Source: Deltaproteobacteria bacterium (lineage in GTDB: Bacteria > Desulfobacterota > Syntrophorhabdia > Syntrophorhabdales > Syntrophorhabdaceae). From it: DNA of 9,153 bases. Made by a program: the position numbers and the translations under genes. Each line of letters begins with the position of its first letter. The first letter of the stretch is position 1. Of the stretch, positions 6,237 to 9,153 are shown in pieces. Under the pieces are notes generated by a model that saw only the letters and a list, made by a program, of their open reading frames with translations, had not been told where the DNA came from and did not search any database. The stretch lies in the NCBI GenBank assembly GCA_003506795.1, contig DNYO01000110.1, positions 1-9,153 of the forward strand, in the 5' to 3' direction.

Positions 6237-7058
6237 TTGGAAGAGTTATTCAAAATTACAATTCTACCTTCCTGTCTGACTCGTCTGGAGTTCTCCGCCC
6301 TTGTTAGCATTTTCTTCCTTACGAGCGTTGTCAGTGTGGTAACCGGCAGTACTTCGCTTATTACGGTCCCTGCAATGCTGCTGTTCGGAATCGAACCCAA
6401 GTCGGCCGTTGCGACGAACATGCTGGCCCTTGTTTTAATGAGTGCGGGCGGCACACTATCTTTTCGGGGTAAGGGTGTAATTGACCGCAGTCGTGCACCG
6501 TTTCTCATTATTGTATCCTTTCTTGGTTCAATTCTGGGTGCGTTGGCACTTCTGGTGGTTCCTTCACAGGTCCTACCGACTGTTGTTTCGGTGCTTATGA
6601 TTGCGGTAGTGTTGTTTTCGGTGTTTAAGCCAAACACTGGAATAGCTCCTCCCGAGAAGTGCCGGACGTCACGCGGGATGGACATCGCAGGTTACACAGC
6701 GGCATTTATTTTGAGCATTTATGGTGGCTTCTTCAGTGGCGGCTACATAACACTTCTTACGGCTATCTTTCTCGTTTTTTTCGGCATGACCTTTACGCAA
6801 GCTGTCTCCACCACCAAGCTGGTCAATGTCGTTTCCTCATTGTCAGCCACAGTTATCTTTGCATGGCTAGGACTTGTGGATTACAGACTTGGCATTCTGC
6901 TGGGTATCGTCATGTTTATCGGGGCGTACATCGGCGGGCACTTCACTCTCAAACTAAACAACCTCTGGCTACGCCGCATTTTTATGGCAGCCGTCATCGC
7001 CCTCGCTCTCAAGATAGCCTTCCACGACTTTTTATTAAAAACGCTGGTCGGCAAATAA
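6237..7058 (+). CDS. TauE/SafE (TSUP) family membrane transporter
   Basis: This 273-residue polytopic membrane protein has about eight hydrophobic segments arranged as two halves. Each half carries the family's glycine-rich motif: GSTSLITVPAMLLFGIEPKS (37-56) with A59-N61, and GGFFSGGYITLLTAIFLVFF (163-182). TSUP proteins move sulfite, sulfoacetate or other organosulfur and organic anions across the inner membrane. The start must be TTG at 6237: an in-frame stop lies at 6204-6206, and no ATG or GTG occurs between. GGGGG at 6223-6227 is the only, weak, ribosome site. The gene follows FmdE by 25 bp and is probably cotranscribed. Codon and base use look somewhat more AT-rich than in the genes before it, so it may have joined the operon separately. 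Next to a SsuABC-like importer, export of a sulfur anion is one reading. Confidence 0.9.
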   Translation: MEELFKITILPSCLTRLEFSALVSIFFLTSVVSVVTGSTSLITVPAMLLFGIEPKSAVATNMLALVLMSAGGTLSFRGKGVIDRSRAPFLIIVSFLGSILGALALLVVPSQVLPTVVSVLMIAVVLFSVFKPNTGIAPPEKCRTSRGMDIAGYTAAFILSIYGGFFSGGYITLLTAIFLVFFGMTFTQAVSTTKLVNVVSSLSATVIFAWLGLVDYRLGILLGIVMFIGAYIGGHFTLKLNNLWLRRIFMAAVIALALKIAFHDFLLKTLVGK

Positions 7059-7168
7059 TTCAATTATCTGTTGTATTATGTACGCTATTGCCACATGAAA
7101 CATTGCATATTTCTCTGATTGTCTTGCTTATCACTTACAGGAAGCTGCGGGCGCACCCCGGGGAGTTT

Positions 7169-7468
7169 TTATGTGCCAGCGTATTTTTTGACTTCCCGTT
7201 CCAATCTTTCTCCCAAGGCCTCGGCTGTTATATCAAGGTCATATTGGGCCTGCAGACCCAACCAAAACTCTGCCGACACCCCGAAGAATCTTGCCAGTCT
7301 CAAGGCAGTATCAGCTGAGATGCTCCTTTTGCCAAGAACAATTTCATTTATTCTCCGAGCAGGGACGCCTACGCCTAAAGAAAGCCTGTTTTGACTGAGA
7401 TTAATCGGCTTGAGGAACTCTTCTAAGAGGACTTCGCCTGGATGCACAGGGTGCAGTGGTTTCTTCAT
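7169..7468 (-). CDS. higA: HigA-family antitoxin, XRE-type HTH
   Basis: This 99-residue DNA-binding antitoxin neutralises HigB and normally represses its own operon. It begins with the HigA hallmark HPGEVLLEEFLKPINLSQNRL (residues 9-29). A helix-turn-helix follows (about 24-50), then SADTALRLARFFGVSAEFWL (51-70), the standard HigA/VapI signature. It is full length. The start ATG at 7468 has AGGGGG at 7476-7481 on the minus strand, overlapping the toxin stop codon, so translation is likely coupled. Toxin first, antitoxin second is the typical hig order, unlike most toxin-antitoxin operons. It converges with the TSUP gene, leaving 110 bp between them with no clear terminator. Confidence 0.95.
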   Translation of the reverse strand: MKKPLHPVHPGEVLLEEFLKPINLSQNRLSLGVGVPARRINEIVLGKRSISADTALRLARFFGVSAEFWLGLQAQYDLDITAEALGERLEREVKKYAGT

Positions 7469-7479
7469 AAGGTTACCCC

Positions 7480-7761
7480 CTAATGGTAATCCGTTATTTC
7501 GACTTCATGGGCATCTGAGTTTTGCCATTTGAAACAAATCCGCCACTGGTCATTAATTCTTATACTCAACTGTCCCTCCCGATCACCTTTTAGCTTTTCC
7601 AGCCTATTGGCAGGCGGGACTTTCAAGTCGTTAATTGTTTTTGAATTATTGATCATTCTTAGTTTTCTCAATGCTGTCTGCTGGATATCCCGTGGCAGTT
7701 TGTTTGACCCCACTCGACTATATATCTTTTCGGTGTCTTTATCTTTAAACGATTTTATCAC
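7480..7761 (-). CDS. higB: HigB-family toxin, RelE-like mRNA interferase
   Basis: This 93-residue RelE-superfamily toxin is expected to cleave mRNA on the ribosome. The C-terminal half carries the family core: RLEKLKGDREGQLSIRIND (53-71), WRICFKW (73-79) and VEITDYH (87-93). The candidate catalytic basic and histidine residues (R68, R74, H93) are kept, so it looks intact. The start is GTG at 7761, 17 bases downstream of a minus-strand TATAAT box (7779-7784), so the leader is very short. AGGCGGA just upstream (7764-7770) is a plausible ribosome site. It precedes higA by 11 bp and would be transcribed with it. Such modules can stabilise mobile DNA, but nothing ties this one to the element at 25-2066. 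Confidence 0.95.
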   Translation of the reverse strand: MIKSFKDKDTEKIYSRVGSNKLPRDIQQTALRKLRMINNSKTINDLKVPPANRLEKLKGDREGQLSIRINDQWRICFKWQNSDAHEVEITDYH

Positions 7762-7778
7762 CTGTCCGCCTGTGAAAT

Positions 7779-7815
7779 ATTATACCGGTCTGCGTTTAAC
7801 GTCAAGCGTTATAAT
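7779..7815. promoter_or_regulatory. higBA promoter, palindromic operator candidate, divergent -10 box
   Basis: On the minus strand, TTGACG (7800-7805) and TATAAT (7779-7784) form a higBA promoter candidate. The 15-bp spacing is short, but sliding the -10 to TAATAT gives 17. The -35 lies inside a perfect inverted repeat TAACG/CGTTA with a 5-bp centre (7797-7811), a plausible HigA operator. A second perfect TATAAT is on the plus strand at 7810-7815, abutting the palindrome, but without a good -35. HigA binding could therefore affect both directions. Motif evidence only. Confidence 0.5.
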
Positions 7816-7840
7816 GTTCAATTCACTATTGATTGCCAGT

Positions 7841-7987
7841 TGAAGTCTGCGATGTTTTGAAAACCACTGGCTCTGCGGACTTCAGGAAGTACCTGATGAT
7901 CTATTTGAAGAGTCGTCAGGAGAACCCTTCAGGTCTCGCAACACTACGCTTTAACCGAAGGCGGTTAACGGGTGTGATCCGTAGCGT
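7841..7987 (+). other. Cluster of three stem-loops, possible structured RNA or element relic
   Basis: This stretch has no supportable gene but three stems in a row. Stem 1 pairs 7841-7850 with 7875-7884 (10 bp, one G-U). Stem 2 pairs 7892-7900 with 7912-7920 (9 bp, two G-U). Stem 3 pairs TTAACCG with CGGTTAA around an AAGG tetraloop (7951-7968), inside an outer stem 7941-7948/7980-7987 (8 bp, one mismatch). The G-U pairs in stems 1 and 2 are valid only in plus-strand RNA, hinting at that orientation. I do not recognise a known RNA family. It could also be the end of a decayed mobile element. The rest of the gap, 7988-8125, shows nothing I can name. Confidence 0.35.
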
Positions 7988-8125
7988 GGCTGACCGGAGA
8001 ATTAGGCCCCCCGCGGACCTCGCATACAATGGATAGACTTCCGCTCTTAATACTTCATTAACTCTCATGATTAGTTTTCTTGCGGTAATCATTTAACAAT
8101 GAAAATCTCAACGGCCAACGGTAGC

Positions 8126-8190
8126 AGACGGAATAGGTAATAGGCAAAAGACATCACGTCTTCCCATAACCTATTACCCATTACCTGTCT
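8126..8190. repeat. Imperfect inverted repeat built from TAATAGG heptads
   Basis: AATAGGTAATAGG (8132-8144) pairs with CCTATTACCCATT (8170-8182) with one mismatch. Pairing continues outward, through a 2-nt indel, to AGACG and TGTCT. Each arm is about two units of a 7-bp repeat (TAATAGG or TAATGGG). A nested stem AAGAC/GTCTT with loop ATCAC sits at 8148-8162. It resembles heptad-based intergenic repeats dispersed in some bacterial genomes, or a small MITE-like hairpin. As it lies before a promoter candidate, it could also terminate or insulate transcription, though it has no U-run. Confidence 0.55.
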
Positions 8191-8192
8191 TC

Positions 8193-8221
8193 TTGACCTT
8201 TCAGAATAAAAGATGCAATAT
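8193..8221 (+). promoter_or_regulatory. Weak promoter candidate for the 110-residue protein
   Basis: TTGACC (8193-8198) is followed after 17 bp by CAATAT (8216-8221). The -35 match is good and the -10 match weak (3/6). The ATG is about 30 bases downstream. It begins right after the heptad hairpin. Confidence 0.3.
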
Positions 8222-8251
8222 TACCAAGTAATTTATTGAACGGAGGGATAG

Positions 8252-8584
8252 ATGGCACTCATAGACGACATCAGAAAGAGGACCGAAGAGGGGTTAAAAA
8301 CCTTGAAGGAGACGGCTCAGGACATCGCGTTTAACGTTGAGAAGCGGGCCACGATCGGCAAAAAGAAATACCTCGATGTCTCGAAACTGCAGCGTTCAAT
8401 TCAAAAAGCCAATGCCGACATCGGCGAATATGTTTACGATCAGTTTACCTGCGGCAAGAACATCTCCTGCGACGACCCCTTCATCCGCGACCGGATCAAT
8501 TCCATCACGAGGATGCGCCTGACCATTAACGACATCGAAGAAGAAATAACCGAACTCGAGTCAACCAGGCCGCCGAAGAGGTAA
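8252..8584 (+). CDS. Small soluble alpha-helical protein of unknown function
   Basis: I do not recognise this 110-residue protein. It is charged and almost entirely helix-forming, with coiled-coil-like stretches at about 1-32 and 82-106 (SITRMRLTINDIEEEITELE). The middle segment, YLDVSKLQRSIQKANADIGEYVYDQF (40-65), suggests two helices folding back on each other. C67 and C73 flank a short hydrophilic loop. There is no signal peptide or membrane segment. The start is well supported by GGAGG at 8242-8246. It ends 41 bp before the stop of the converging YcxB-like gene, so the two 3' ends face each other. The codon use looks like that of a genuine expressed gene. Cytoplasmic coiled-coil roles such as a scaffold are possible but unsupported. 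Confidence 0.75.
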   Translation: MALIDDIRKRTEEGLKTLKETAQDIAFNVEKRATIGKKKYLDVSKLQRSIQKANADIGEYVYDQFTCGKNISCDDPFIRDRINSITRMRLTINDIEEEITELESTRPPKR

Positions 8585-8625
8585 AAAGGGTTCCGGGGCC
8601 GGGGGTCTTGTCCGAATCCGATCTC

Positions 8626-9153
8626 TTATCCTTTGATCCTTGTCTTCCGTTGTATGAGTTCCATAAGGATTTTCATTTCGTCCCCGTAGAACACGGTGAT
8701 GGGCAGCCACATTTGGATTCCATCGACGAAATAGAGGTGGACTCCCCGTTTGATCTTTTTATATTCGATGAGTTCCGGCCAATCCCTTGAAAGTTCACTG
8801 TCGGATCTGCGTATCACGATGCCGTTGCCGGTGAAGGTGAGAGATACGTCCGGGTCCTTGCCGGTTCCGGGGCTCGCTGCGGACTTTCTCTTTTCCATTT
8901 CCGGCTTGGCCAGAAAGACCCAGATGATGGCGCCCCCGAGGATGATCCAGAGGAAGCTGAAGATGTTCGGCTTGCCGCCTAAGAGTCCCGTCAAACCCAG
9001 CATGAGGCAGAAGATCCCGATGGTGCTTATGATGAATCTTTTCGCCGGGGCCAGCGTCGCTCTTTTCGGCGGCCCTTCCTTGTGAAGCCCCAGACGTTCC
9101 TTTGTCTCTTCCGCCCTGTTGAACCTGTATAATTCCGAGAGCGGCACCTGTAA
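8626..9153 (-). CDS. Membrane protein with YcxB-like C-terminal domain, 5' end beyond window
   Basis: The frame runs open to the window edge. The only internal candidate start is GTG at 9147 (173 residues), and the two codons before it (Leu, Gln) are open, so the true start is probably outside. From that GTG, two adjacent membrane segments lie at about 38-57 and 62-80. A charged, low-complexity linker follows (81-100). The C-terminal domain (101-170) contains FTGNGIVIRRSDSELSRDWPELIEY, LYFVDGIQMWLPITVF and a final helix. That layout, with two membrane helices then a small beta-rich cytoplasmic domain, fits YcxB-like proteins, whose function is unknown. The start LSELYRFNR also resembles the family's opening, with a little sequence missing before it. 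Assignment to YcxB-like is from pattern memory and moderately confident. Confidence 0.7.
   Translation of the reverse strand, partial: LQVPLSELYRFNRAEETKERLGLHKEGPPKRATLAPAKRFIISTIGIFCLMLGLTGLLGGKPNIFSFLWIILGGAIIWVFLAKPEMEKRKSAASPGTGKDPDVSLTFTGNGIVIRRSDSELSRDWPELIEYKKIKRGVHLYFVDGIQMWLPITVFYGDEMKILMELIQRKTRIKG

Noticed and set aside
7145..7170. GC-rich stretch followed by TTTTT after the TSUP gene, as an intrinsic terminator
   Set aside because: The best stem I can form is only 4 bp (CGGG/CCCG), separated from the T-run by 5 bases. The T-run overlaps the higA stop on the other strand.
7833..8036. Plus-strand open frame of 67 codons upstream of higBA
   Set aside because: It begins at TTG without a ribosome site, has no known motif, and overlaps the stem-loop cluster. 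It looks like chance or a relic.
8585..8625. GC-rich segment between the two converging 3' ends as a bidirectional terminator
   Set aside because: CCGGGGCCGG has only a 2-base centre and cannot form a normal loop, and no T-run follows.
1..9153. CRISPR array, rRNA or tRNA genes
   Set aside because: I saw no regularly spaced repeats and no recognisable rRNA or tRNA sequence on either strand.

Overview
The window looks like accessory DNA from an anaerobic Desulfobacterota/Syntrophales-like bacterium. This is inferred from the moderately GC-rich coding style, clear GGAGG ribosome sites, and an exported FmdE-type protein next to a NitT/TauT-type transporter. The taxonomic guess is weak: there is no marker gene in the window.

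Region 1 (18-2073) is what appears to be a complete, very small mobile element. Two overlapping tyrosine recombinase genes lie between perfect 12-bp inverted repeats (25-36 and 2055-2066). Those repeats are flanked by a perfect 7-bp direct repeat, CACCTAC (18-24 and 2067-2073). If the ends were joined in a circle, the junction would be two inverted 12-bp arms around a 7-bp spacer, the usual core-site geometry of tyrosine recombinases. I see no accessory or cargo gene in it. This is the most striking feature of the window.

Region 2 (2074-7058) is an AT-rich leader with a good sigma70-like promoter candidate, followed by five same-strand genes. These are a periplasmic solute-binding protein, an ABC permease and an ABC ATPase (all overlapping), an exported FmdE-family protein, and a TauE/SafE (TSUP) membrane transporter. 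They probably form one uptake, handling and export locus for an anionic or metal-linked small compound. The substrate cannot be read from the sequence.

Region 3 (7169-7815) is a minus-strand HigB-HigA toxin-antitoxin operon, with a promoter and a palindromic operator candidate upstream of the toxin. A second consensus -10 box points the other way.

Region 4 (7816-8251) has no convincing gene but is rich in structure. Three consecutive stem-loops (7841-7987) may be a structured RNA or a relic of an element. They are followed by a hairpin built from TAATAGG-type heptads (8126-8190).

Region 5 (8252-9153) holds a small soluble helical protein of unknown function. Converging on it is a membrane protein with a YcxB-like C-terminal domain, whose 5' end probably lies outside the window.
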